A DNA stretch of 64,000 nt from JACOMY01 sp046233115 (lineage in GTDB: Bacteria > Pseudomonadota > Alphaproteobacteria > Kiloniellales > JACOMY01), in the NCBI GenBank assembly GCA_046233115.1, contig JBJXHM010000006.1, positions 186,001 to 250,000 of the forward strand, in the 5' to 3' direction. The notes under the pieces are model-generated. The model saw only the letters and a list, made by a program, of their open reading frames with translations. It was not told the origin of the DNA and made no database searches. Below are positions 37,158 to 46,100 of the stretch, piece by piece (position 1 is the first letter of the stretch; the number at the start of each line of letters is the position of its first letter). The position numbers were made by a program, and so were the translations under genes.

Positions 37158-37793
37158 GTGAGCGCCGGCTGCTGCCACAACGAACCAAAATTCGATGGCC
37201 TCTCGACGGGCTATCGACGGGTGCTGTGGATCGTGATCGCGATCAACGCGACCATGTTCGTGGTCGAGATCGCCGCCGGCACCTTGGCCGGATCGCAGGC
37301 ACTGAAAGCCGACGCACTCGATTTCCTGGGCGATAGCCTGACCTATGCGATCAGCCTCCTGGTCCTGGGCCGTTCGCTCAAGGCCCGCGCCAATGCCGCC
37401 CTGTTCAAGGGGCTCAGCCTGGCCGCCATGGGGCTCTGGGTCTTCGCGTCGACCGCCTACAGCGTGCTGGTCCTGGGCCTGCCGAGTGCGCCTGTCATGG
37501 GTGCCATCGGCCTGCTGGCCTTGGCCGCCAACCTCAGCAGCGTCCTGTTGCTCCTGCGCTACCGTGAGGGCGATGCCAACGTGCGTTCCGTCTGGCTCTG
37601 CAGCCGCAACGACGCGATCGGCAACGTTGCGGTGATGGCTGCCGCGGGCGCCGTCTACCTCTCCGGCAGCGCTTGGCCCGACCTCTTCGTCGCCGGCCTC
37701 ATGGCCGCCCTATTTCTCTGGTCCGCTGTCGGGATCATCCGCCAGGCCCTGGCCGAACGGCAGGAGCCTGTCCTGCCCTCGCCCGCCGAGTAA
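37158..37793 (+). CDS. Cation transporter (cation diffusion facilitator-like)
   Basis: Inner-membrane protein of 211 residues with about six hydrophobic segments and no cytoplasmic C-terminal domain. LKADALDFLGDSLTYAISL holds the intramembrane Asp pair of CDF-type exporters, and SRNDAIGNVAVMAAAGAVY the second metal site. It begins SAGCCHNEPKFDG, a Cys/His N terminus that may sense or bind metal. The start is the GTG at 37158, with GAGGGAA upstream. Probable role is export of a divalent metal such as zinc, cobalt or cadmium. It stands as a single gene. Confidence 0.85.
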   Translation: MSAGCCHNEPKFDGLSTGYRRVLWIVIAINATMFVVEIAAGTLAGSQALKADALDFLGDSLTYAISLLVLGRSLKARANAALFKGLSLAAMGLWVFASTAYSVLVLGLPSAPVMGAIGLLALAANLSSVLLLLRYREGDANVRSVWLCSRNDAIGNVAVMAAAGAVYLSGSAWPDLFVAGLMAALFLWSAVGIIRQALAERQEPVLPSPAE

Positions 37794-37924
37794 GGACATC
37801 GGGACCGGTGAGACAGAGGGGTGACGCGGCCCGCCCGCTCATCTAAGACTCTCCCGGCCGGGGCGGATCTGTCCACAAGGACGGACCACCCAGCCCTGGC
37901 GTTCTGGGGGCACTTGGCCCCAGA

Positions 37925-37964
37925 GTATTGTCAGAGACCGCTGAGTGTTGTCAGAGACCACTGT
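37925..37964 (+). repeat. 20-bp tandem direct repeat in the ytoQ leader
   Basis: Two abutting 20-bp copies sharing 17 positions, around the core TTGTCAGAGACC, ending 30 bp before the ytoQ start codon. It could be a pair of binding half-sites or a small duplication. Confidence 0.7.
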
Positions 37965-37994
37965 GATCCGCGACCAACGCGGAGGAGGCCCATC

Positions 37995-38501
37995 ATGCAG
38001 ACAGCCTATTCGCCCGACCGCATCTGGACCGTCTATCTCTCCGGTGAGATTCACACCGACTGGCGCGAGCGCATCGTCGAGGGCGCGGCCGCCAGCGGCC
38101 TGCCGGTCGAATTCTCCAGCCCGGTCACCCACCACGAGGCCTCCGACGACTGCGGCGCCGCCATCCTGGGCGGCGAGGCCGACAAGTTCTGGCACGACCA
38201 CAAGGGTGCCAAGTTGAACGCGATCCGCACCCGCACCCTGATCCAGGAGGCCGACCTGGCCGTGGTCCGCTTCGGCGACAAGTACCGCCAGTGGAACGCC
38301 GCCTTCGACGCCGGCTACTGCGCGGCGCTGGAGAAGCCCTACATCAGCCTGCACGACCCGGCGCTCAACCACGCGCTGAAAGAGGTCGACGGCGCCGCGC
38401 TCGCGGTCGCCTCAGACCCAGAGCAAATCGTGGCCATGCTGCGCTACATCATCCGCGGCGAATTGCCGGGCTACACGGCGGAACGGGCGGCAGCGGAGTA
38501 G
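37995..38501 (+). CDS. YtoQ family protein
   Basis: 168-residue cytosolic protein of a widespread but uncharacterised family. It has WTVYLSGEIHTDWRERI at the start, then EFSSPVTHHEASDDCG, KFWHDHKGAKLNAIRTRTLI and KYRQWNAAFDAGYCAAL. The fold is probably related to nucleoside 2-deoxyribosyltransferases (SGEI and the Asp/Glu pattern), which is an inference. The ATG at 37995 has GGAGGAGG upstream. Single gene; no neighbour suggests a role. Confidence 0.88.
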   Translation: MQTAYSPDRIWTVYLSGEIHTDWRERIVEGAAASGLPVEFSSPVTHHEASDDCGAAILGGEADKFWHDHKGAKLNAIRTRTLIQEADLAVVRFGDKYRQWNAAFDAGYCAALEKPYISLHDPALNHALKEVDGAALAVASDPEQIVAMLRYIIRGELPGYTAERAAAE

Positions 38502-38703
38502 CGCCTGCCGGGGGACCGCGCCGAAGACCTCGAACGACGAGGCGCGCTCCCCCTTTCATTGCCTCCGGCCTTGCGCCGCCGCGGTCCGGTCAGATCCGAT
38601 CACCATCCGTTTGCGACCATTGCGTTAGTGCTGTATGGTCGGGCCCGTTCGAGGGCGCCAGAGGGCCGCTCGGGCGGTCCTCAACGAGATGGAAGCGACA
38701 GCT

Positions 38704-41700
38704 ATGACCGACGTCCCCTTGAGCGCCCTGTCTGCCTCGCAGGGGGACGACGTGCTGCTCCTCCCATGCGGCTGCGACCAAGATGACATGGTCATTTCTG
38801 CAGCCGATAGCGAACCAGGGTGCATACACTATGTAACGTCACCGTATTATGATGACCCGCCCGTTGAATATGCCTTCTGCAATGACTTGGACAATATCAT
38901 TACCGGAATAAACCTTGTCAGTCGGTTATTTGGCAGCGGCGGCGATGACACCATCTATGGCAGATCTGGCGCAGACCAGTTGAACGGTGGAGACGGCAAC
39001 GATCGTCTGTATGGAGGCAGCTCCACAGATCGTCTTTCAGGATATACCGGAGACGACCTCATCTTCGGTGGAGAGGGCGCGGACACCGCGAACGGTTGGG
39101 ACGGTACGGATCGCATTTTCGGAGGCGCATCCGACGATGCCCTCGAAGGAAGCACGGGAGACGACGTACTCTATGGCGGCAGCGACAAGGATTCGCTCTT
39201 CGGAGGGGAGGGAAACGACACTTTCGTGGTCTTTAGCCAGGGAGAACTTGTCTCCGGAGAGATCTTCGATGGCGGGAATGGAAGCGACACCATCATCCTG
39301 CTGAACGGCGCAGACCTTCCGGGAGGTGCCCACCTGTACGGGGTCGAGAGCATCCTTTCACTCGCGACCATCTATGGAACCAGCGGCAGTGACTCCCTCT
39401 CCGGCGACAGCGCGCTGGACACGATCTTTGGGCTCAGCGGTGATGACCGGCTCTATGGTGTCGATGCCCCGGACGACCTCAACGGAGGCCCCGGGAATGA
39501 TACTCTCGATGGAGGCAGCGGTTCCGACGACTTGATCGGCGCGCTAGACGATGATTCCCTCTTTGGCGGCTCCGGCGCCGACACGCTCCTGTTCGGCGGC
39601 AGAGGCGACGATGCCGTCTATGGCGGCGACGGAGCAGATAGCGGCCTTTACGGCGACAAGAAGAACGATGCGGTCTTCGGAGGCAAGGGTACCGACCTCT
39701 CCTTGTTCGGCGGCGTGGGCGACGACAGCCTCTATGGCGATAGCGCGGCCGATGGGCTTCTCTTCGGCGACGAGGGAAACGATAGCGTTTTCGGCGGCAA
39801 CGGCGACGACGACCGGCTATACGGCGGCAGTGGCGACGATGCCGTCTATGGCGGTGACGGTGTAGATAGCGGTCTTTACGGCGGCCAGAACACCGATACG
39901 CTCTTCGGCGGAGAGGGTAACGACCTCTCCTTGTACGGAGGTAGTGGCGACGATCTGGTCGCCGGCGACGAGGGCAACGACAGCTCCCTCTTCGGCGACG
40001 AGGGCGACGACCGCCTCGAGGGCCAGTCGGGGGCGGACGTCTCCCTTATCGGTGGCAGCGGCGACGACAGGATCTACGGCGGCTCCGGCGACGACAGATA
40101 CTTGCGCGGCGGTTCCGGAGCCGATGTCCTCGTCGGTGGCCTTGGACGTGACAAGCTCTTTGGCGGCACCGGTGCCGACACCGTCGTGGTGACCAGCCAA
40201 GGAGGTCTCGCTTCCGGCGAGACCTATGACGGCGGCAGCGGCTTCGACACCCTCATCCTGATGAACGGTGCCTTTCTCACTGCCGGTGTATCTCTCGTCG
40301 GCATTGAAACGGTCCTCGCCTATCCGACCACTCTTGTCGGGACCAGCGGCAACGATACACTGGTCGGCGATAGCCTGCGGAACCTGCTGCTCGGACTCAG
40401 CGGAGCGGATCTGCTGCGTGGCGAACTTGGCCCGGATCAGCTCTTTGGCGGCGACGGCGACGATGCAAGCCTGATCGGCGGCAGCGGCGACGATTTGCTG
40501 GACGGCGGATCGGGCGCCGATCTCGCTCGCGGTGGCAGTGGCGAGGACAGCGCCTATGGTGGATCGGGGGACGACCGCCTCTTCGGTGACGACGGCGATG
40601 ACCGCGCGTTCTTCGGTGGCGACGGCAACGACAAGATCTTCGGTGGGTCCGGTGCCGACCTCTCGCTCTATGGCGGCCTCGGCGACGATACACTGCGAGG
40701 CGGCTCGCTGTCCGATCGCTCTCTCTTCGGCGGCGAGGGTGATGATCTGCTCCGCGGCAACGACGGCGACGACCAGAACCTCTACGGCGGAAGCGGAGAC
40801 GACCAGATCTTGGGCCAGTCCGGCGCCGACACCGGGCTCTTCGGCGGCACCGGATCGGACCGCATCAATGCCGGCCAAGGTGATGATCGCGCTGTCTTTG
40901 GCGGCGAGGACGACGACAGCCTGATCGCGAACTCCGGCGATGACAACGGCCTCTACGGAGACCAGGGCGAAGACAGGATCTTCGGAGGCTCCGGCTCCGA
41001 CAGCGGCCTCTTCGGCGGTGCCGCCAAAGACTATCTCTATGGAAGCCAGGGCAAGGACCGCTCGTTCTTCGGCGGCAACGGCAACGACGTGCTCGAGGGC
41101 GGCTCAGCGACCGACGAAACCCTGGTCGGCGACTCTGGTGCCGACCGCGTCTTCGGCGGCGACGGTCGAGATCTCTATCTCATGGGCGCGAGTGGCAACG
41201 ATCGCCTCTATGGCGATCGAGGCGCCGACAGCGGATTGTTCGGTGCGGAGGGGCTAGACCGCCTCTACGGCGGCGAAGCCGACGATCAATCCCTCTATGG
41301 TGGCGCCAACGCGGACACGCTGCGGGGGGATGACGGGGACGATGCCTTTCTCTTCGGCGGCGCCTTCACCGACTGGATCTACGGTGGCGAGGGCGATGAC
41401 TCCTTCCTCTATGGCGGCAATGGCAAAGACAGCATCTTCGGCGGCAGCGGCAGCGATGTCGATCTCTCCGGCGACGACGGCAACGACCGGCTCTATGGCG
41501 AGGGCGGCGCCGACCGGCGGCTGTTCGGCGGCACCGGGAACGATCGAATTCATGGCGGAACCGCGCAGGACCTCTCCCTGATCGGCGGCGCCGGCATCGA
41601 CCGGCTCTACGGTGACGACGGCGACAACACTTCGCTGCTGGGCGGTTCGGCCGGCGACCTGCTGGATGGCGGGGACGGCGATGATGCCTTCCTCTTCGGC

Positions 41701-42084
41701 GCCCAGGGCGATGACAGCCTGATCGGCGGACGTGGAGGCGACGCCAACCTCTACGGCGGCAGCGGACATGACTGGCTGGCCGGTGGCCGCGGCGCCGACA
41801 GAGGGCTCTTCGGCGGCCGCCACGACGACAGTCTGTTGGGCGAGAGCGGTGCGGACCGGCTCTACGGCGACGGCGGCGCCGACCTGCTGTTCGGCGGCGC
41901 CCAGCGCGACCGCCTCTTCGGCGGCACCGGCGCCGACACCTTCGTGGTGGCGAGCCAGGCCGAGATCGAGGGCGGCGAGACCTACGACGGCGGCGCCGGC
42001 AGCGACACTCTGCTGCTCGCCGGCGGCGTCACCCTGCCGGCTGGCGCAGTGCTGACTGGCATCGAGGTCATCGCCTACTTCTGA
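38704..42084 (+). CDS. RTX calcium-binding repeat protein with alternating 9/10-residue repeats (RTX1)
   Basis: 1126 residues, no N-terminal signal peptide, very acidic: a hemolysin-type calcium-binding protein expected to leave by a type I system. An N-terminal segment of about 75 residues has four cysteines (22, 24, 40, 59). Ordinary nonapeptides, a SQGEL-type module (about 177-250), a first 9/10 alternating block (39565-40107), a second module (about 495-560), a second block (40585-41811) and a C-terminal cap (ASQAEIEGGETYDGG to LTGIEVIAYF) follow. The ATG at 38704 is preferred since GGAAG lies 8 nt upstream; ATG 38689 is an alternative. No catalytic or adhesion domain was recognised. Confidence 0.9.
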   Translation: MTDVPLSALSASQGDDVLLLPCGCDQDDMVISAADSEPGCIHYVTSPYYDDPPVEYAFCNDLDNIITGINLVSRLFGSGGDDTIYGRSGADQLNGGDGNDRLYGGSSTDRLSGYTGDDLIFGGEGADTANGWDGTDRIFGGASDDALEGSTGDDVLYGGSDKDSLFGGEGNDTFVVFSQGELVSGEIFDGGNGSDTIILLNGADLPGGAHLYGVESILSLATIYGTSGSDSLSGDSALDTIFGLSGDDRLYGVDAPDDLNGGPGNDTLDGGSGSDDLIGALDDDSLFGGSGADTLLFGGRGDDAVYGGDGADSGLYGDKKNDAVFGGKGTDLSLFGGVGDDSLYGDSAADGLLFGDEGNDSVFGGNGDDDRLYGGSGDDAVYGGDGVDSGLYGGQNTDTLFGGEGNDLSLYGGSGDDLVAGDEGNDSSLFGDEGDDRLEGQSGADVSLIGGSGDDRIYGGSGDDRYLRGGSGADVLVGGLGRDKLFGGTGADTVVVTSQGGLASGETYDGGSGFDTLILMNGAFLTAGVSLVGIETVLAYPTTLVGTSGNDTLVGDSLRNLLLGLSGADLLRGELGPDQLFGGDGDDASLIGGSGDDLLDGGSGADLARGGSGEDSAYGGSGDDRLFGDDGDDRAFFGGDGNDKIFGGSGADLSLYGGLGDDTLRGGSLSDRSLFGGEGDDLLRGNDGDDQNLYGGSGDDQILGQSGADTGLFGGTGSDRINAGQGDDRAVFGGEDDDSLIANSGDDNGLYGDQGEDRIFGGSGSDSGLFGGAAKDYLYGSQGKDRSFFGGNGNDVLEGGSATDETLVGDSGADRVFGGDGRDLYLMGASGNDRLYGDRGADSGLFGAEGLDRLYGGEADDQSLYGGANADTLRGDDGDDAFLFGGAFTDWIYGGEGDDSFLYGGNGKDSIFGGSGSDVDLSGDDGNDRLYGEGGADRRLFGGTGNDRIHGGTAQDLSLIGGAGIDRLYGDDGDNTSLLGGSAGDLLDGGDGDDAFLFGAQGDDSLIGGRGGDANLYGGSGHDWLAGGRGADRGLFGGRHDDSLLGESGADRLYGDGGADLLFGGAQRDRLFGGTGADTFVVASQAEIEGGETYDGGAGSDTLLLAGGVTLPAGAVLTGIEVIAYF
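39565..40107 (+). repeat. RTX1 block A: 10 ten-residue and 9 nine-residue RTX repeats in strict alternation
   Basis: 181 codons with a 57-bp (19-residue) period. Ten-mers follow GGxGxDxxL(Y/F), for example GGDGADSGLY and GGKGTDLSLF. Nine-mers follow GGxGxDx(L/I)(Y/F), for example GGVGDDSLY. The order 10-9-10-9 is never broken within these coordinates. Confidence 0.92.
40585..41811 (+). repeat. RTX1 block B: 22 ten-residue and 21 nine-residue RTX repeats in strict alternation
   Basis: 409 codons, starting GDDGDDRAFF and ending GGRGADRGLF, with the same 19-residue period as block A. Each repeat was counted by hand. The sequence varies strongly from copy to copy while the length pattern does not, so the alternation is an old, selected feature and not the trace of recent tandem duplication. 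Confidence 0.92.
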
Positions 42085-42092
42085 GGCTCGAC

Positions 42093-42710
42093 TCAGTCCG
42101 TCCCCATCTTGTCCCGCGCGGCGAAGAGCGGGTCGTAGTCCGGCGCGCGGATGCGGCGGCGCCCCTCCTCCACCGCCGGCAGCGGCTCCACGGCACGCAG
42201 CTTCTGGCCGGCCTCGGCGGCCAGGCGGCGATAGATGCCCGTGCCCTGGCGCTTCCACTCGATCTCCTGCTCGGTGAGCTGGCGGATGACCTTCGCCGGC
42301 GAGCCGACCGCCAGGCTGTTCGGCGGAATCTCGCCCTTGGCCTTGACGAAGGCCATGGCGGCAACGATGGCATTCTCGCCGATCGTCGCCTCGTCCATCA
42401 CCACCGCGTTCATACCGACCATGGCGTTGCGCCCGACCCGGCAACCATGCAGCACCGCACCATGGCCGATGTGGCCCTCGGTCTCGATCACCGTCTCCAG
42501 GTTGGGGAAGGCATGGACCACGCAGGTCTCCTGCAGGTTGGAGCCGGGCTCCATGATGATGCGGCCGAAGTCGCCGCGCAGGCAGGCCGCCGGCCCGACA
42601 TAGCAGCCGGCGCCGACGATCACGTCGCCGATGATCACTGCCGCCGGGTGGACGAAGGCAGCGGGATCCACCACCGGAATGACATCGTCATAAGCATAGA
42701 TTTGGGCCAA
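42093..42710 (-). CDS. paaY: Phenylacetic acid degradation protein PaaY (gamma-class carbonic anhydrase-like)
   Basis: 205 residues with a left-handed beta-helix of hexapeptides (FVHPAAVIIGDVIVGAGCYVG, LRGDFGRIIMEPGSNLQETC). The three metal histidines of gamma-class enzymes are visible in VVHAFPNLETV and GHIGHGAVLHGC. PaaY proteins are thioesterases that support the phenylacetate pathway. Start ATG at 42710. It lies 6 kb from the paa operon, separated from it by RTX1, and its stop is only 8 bp from the RTX1 stop (convergent). Confidence 0.9.
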   Translation of the reverse strand: MAQIYAYDDVIPVVDPAAFVHPAAVIIGDVIVGAGCYVGPAACLRGDFGRIIMEPGSNLQETCVVHAFPNLETVIETEGHIGHGAVLHGCRVGRNAMVGMNAVVMDEATIGENAIVAAMAFVKAKGEIPPNSLAVGSPAKVIRQLTEQEIEWKRQGTGIYRRLAAEAGQKLRAVEPLPAVEEGRRRIRAPDYDPLFAARDKMGTD

Positions 42711-42727
42711 GGCTCAGGTCCTTCAGA

Positions 42728-42784
42728 GTCACCAGGCCCTTACCCTAGTCCGCTGAGTGAAGACCTTGAAAGGGCCTTGGTGAC
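42728..42784. repeat. Long inverted repeat between paaY and the DUF333 gene
   Basis: GTCACCAGGCCCTT at 42728-42741 pairs with AAGGGCCTTGGTGAC at 42770-42784, with one bulged base and a 28-nt loop. It lies in the 116-bp gap between the two divergent genes. It could be a pair of binding sites or a hairpin near both transcription starts. Confidence 0.65.
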
Positions 42785-42826
42785 GCCCTCACCTATGGCT
42801 TGTCGTCACTGTTGAGGAGCGCCGCT

Positions 42827-43105
42827 ATGCCCGGCAAAGACCGCCCCACCCTTCTTGCCCTCGGGCCGCTGTCCGCCCTTCTGCTGTCGGCGCCGTTGGC
42901 CGCCCCCTTGGCCGCCGACAGGGCCGAGACGGCACCGCAACTCGCCAACCCGGCTGCCGTATTCTGTGTGGAGAGCGGCGGCAGCTTCGAGATCCGCGAC
43001 AGTGCGGCGGGCCAGGTCGGCATCTGCATCCTACCGGACGGCCGCGAAGTCGATTCCTGGGACTACTTCCGCGAACAGCACCCACAGACCGGCGACGACC
43101 AGTGA
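42827..43105 (+). CDS. DUF333 domain-containing small secreted protein
   Basis: 92 residues. A signal peptide covers about residues 1-30 (LLALGPLSALLLSAPLAAPLAA). The mature part is one DUF333 domain: NPAAVFCVESGGSFEIRDSA, GQVGICILPDGREVDSWDYFREQ, with two cysteines that could form a disulfide. The family is annotated putative hemolysin in enterobacteria without firm evidence. The ATG at 42827, with GAGGAG upstream, fits the signal peptide. It converges on RTX2 with 25 bp between stops. Confidence 0.8.
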   Translation: MPGKDRPTLLALGPLSALLLSAPLAAPLAADRAETAPQLANPAAVFCVESGGSFEIRDSAAGQVGICILPDGREVDSWDYFREQHPQTGDDQ

Positions 43106-43130
43106 CGGCGCGCTGCCAATCGGAGCCAGG

Positions 43131-46100
43131 CTACAACCAGACGAAGTCCGTCGCCGTCAGCAGGTTCGCCGCCGTGACGCCGTTCACCAGGAAGGCCTGG
43201 TCGGCGGCACCGTCGCCATCCCGGTCCACCTGGACCTGGCGCGGCCCGGCATAGCGCGCTTCGGAGCTGCCGCCGCCGGAGAAGGTGGCACTGCCGATGT
43301 AGCTGAAGCTGCCGACCTCCAGCCCGGCCGCGAAGACCAGCTTGTCCGCCCCGTTGGCCGCATTCGCCAGTACACCATCAAAGTTCTGGAGCAAGGGGCC
43401 GCCGGTTCCCGCAGTGCCCAAGGTCGCGCCGTCGAAGAAGACACTGTCCACACCGGAGCCGCCGAAGAGACGGTTGCCGCTCTCCGCCATCAGCAGGTCA
43501 GCCCCGGACCCGCCGAACAAGCGATCGAGGCCGGAGCCACCGGAGAGCGTGTCGGCGCCCAGATCTCCGATCAGGACGTCCTCGCCCCCGGCGCCGGACA
43601 GCTGGTTATCGCTGGTGTTGCCGCGCAGGCGGTTGTCCAAGGCATTGCCGACTAGGACGCCATCGGCGACGTCGTCCAGCAGGATGGCAACCTCGACGTG
43701 CGCCTCGGAACCGGTGCCGAGCGTCAGGACCGAGATCTCCGAGCGGATCACGTCGCGGATGCCGCCATCCGCGGTCTCGATGACCAGATCGCCCGTCCGA
43801 TCCACCGTGACGGTGTCGTTCCCGGAGCCGCCGTAGACGGTATCCACGCCGCTGCCGCCGAAGAGCTTGTCCGGCCCGCTGTCGCCGTAGAGGAGGTCGG
43901 CACCACTGCCGCCGGCGATCTGGTCTCCCGCCAGTCCGCCCGCGCCGGTGTCATCCCCGTTCCCACCAAACAGCGTATCCACGCTGTTGCCGCCGAAGAG
44001 GGCGTCGTTGTCGTTCAGCCCCAGCAGCGTATCGGCGCCGGTCTCGCCATAGAGACTGTCGTCGCCGCCGAAGCCACGCTGGATGTCGGACCCGCCGCCG
44101 CCGCGCACGACGTTCACCACGCCGTTGCCGGCCAGGCTGTCGGCGGCGTTGGTGCCGTAGAGGTTCACCTCCTCCACGCCGGGCACCGCCACGCCCGCCG
44201 GCAGGGTCACGCCAGCGGAGAGGATCAGGGTATCGCTGCCGCTGCCGCCGTCGTAGAGCTCGCCCACCTCGATCGCCGACTGGTCGGAGACGAAGAAGGT
44301 ATCGCTCCCACTGCCGCCGTAGGCGTAGTCCAGGCCATCGCTTCCCGAGAGGCTGTCCGAGCCCGCACCGCCATAGAGCCTATCGTCACCCTCGGCCCCG
44401 ACCAGGCTGTCGTCACCGCTGAGCCCATAGATGACGTTGCCGAAGCCGCCGATCCCCGCAAGGCTATCGCCAGCGCTGCTTCCCTCGAAGCCAAAGGCCT
44501 CGATGCTCGACAGCACCACTCCGGCCGGGAGGCTCGCCTGATCCCGCAGGAACAGGGTATCGACGCCGCTGCCGCCGTCATAGGTCTCGCCGGCCGTCAA
44601 CTCCCCCTGGCTCAGCACGGCCAGGACGTCCGCGCCGCTGCCGCCGAAGAGGCTGTCCTCGCCGGACCCGCCGTAGAGCCAATCGTTACCGGTGCGGCCG
44701 TAGAGCCTGTCGTAGCCACTGAGGCCCACGATGCCGTCCGCACCGCTGCTGACCGCCAGGCTGTCCGCGCCGCTGGTCCCCGCGACCTCCGCGTTCTCAA
44801 TCGACAGGAAGGTGACGCCGACCGGAATCGAGGAGGCCTCCTGGATCACCAGGGTATCGACGCCGCTGCCGCCGTCGTAGGTTTCACCGGCCGCGAGTTC
44901 GGCCTGGCTGCTGACGATCAGAACGTCTGCGCCGCTGCCGCCGAAGGCCTTGTCTTGGCCCAGGCCGCCGTAGAGCCGGTCGGCACCGCTGCCGCCGTAG
45001 AGGCTGTCCAGGCCGCTGCGCCCGAGCAGCAGGTCGTCACCACTGCCTCCTTCGGCGGTGTCGCTGTCGTCACCGCCGATCAGACTGTCGTTGCCGACAC
45101 CGCCGTAGAGCGTGTCGTCACCGTCAAGGCCGCCGATCGCATCGTCGCCGGAGAAGCCGGACACGCGGTCGTCCGCATTGCTCGCGTCGATGCTGTCGCT
45201 GCCGCTGGTTCCCTCGAACCAGAGGGATTCGACGTTGATCAGCGAAACGCCGGGGATGAGTTCCGCGGCCTCTTGCAGGATCAAGGTGTTGGTCCCGCTG
45301 CCCCCGTCGAAGGTCTCGCCAGCCGTCAGCTCCGCCAGGCTGCGGACGATCATGATGTCGTCGCCGCTGCCGCCGAAGACGCTGTCGATGCCCGATCCCC
45401 CCAGCAGGCTGTCGTCGCCGGCATCGCCTTCCAGGATGTCGCTGCCGCTGGCGCCGTAGAGGCTGTCGGCACCGCTCAGTCCCGCGACGGTGTCCTTGCC
45501 CGAGGTGCCTGCGATGCTGTCCGCCGCCGAGGTGCCCTCGAATGAGACCGCTTCGATGCTGACCAGCATGACCCCGGCCGGCAGGCTGGTTGCATCGCGC
45601 AGCACCAGGATGTCGTCGGCGGCGCCTCCGTCATAGGTTTCCCCCGTGACCAGCTCACCCTGGCTGCGGACGATCAGGGTGTCGGCGCCCTCGTTGCCTT
45701 GCAGGCGATCCTTGCCACTGCCCCCAAAGAGCAGATCGTCGTCAAGCCCGCCGACGAGTACGTCATCACCGCTGCCGCCGTGGGCCGTGTCGCTGCCGTA
45801 CAGCCCTTCGAAAGCGTCGTCGCCAAGGTTGCCGAAGGCGGTATCGTTTCCAGACCCGCCGACAAGGTAGTCGCCTGCACTGGAACCGTAGATCAGGTCG
45901 TCCCCACTCAGCCCGGCAACGGTGTCGGCGGCGCTGACGCCTTGGAGCGTATCGGCGCCGCTGAAGCCCTCCACGATGATGGTCTCGATGCTGGTCAGGC
46001 CTACCCCGGCCGGCAGGGCGACACCGGGACGCAAGATCAGCGTGTCCGATCCGCTGCCGCCGTGCAGGAAATCGCCCGCCTCCAGATCGCCCGCATTGGC

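Noticed and set aside
39565..41811. CRISPR-like array suggested by 57-bp periodicity
   Set aside because: The period is a codon-level repeat of an RTX protein in an open reading frame, with variable sequence and no constant repeat/spacer pattern.
43698..45545. 615-codon plus-strand frame opposite RTX2, Val/Ala-rich and repetitive
   Set aside because: The repeats are the reverse reading of RTX glycine/aspartate codons. The minus strand gives the consistent RTX protein.
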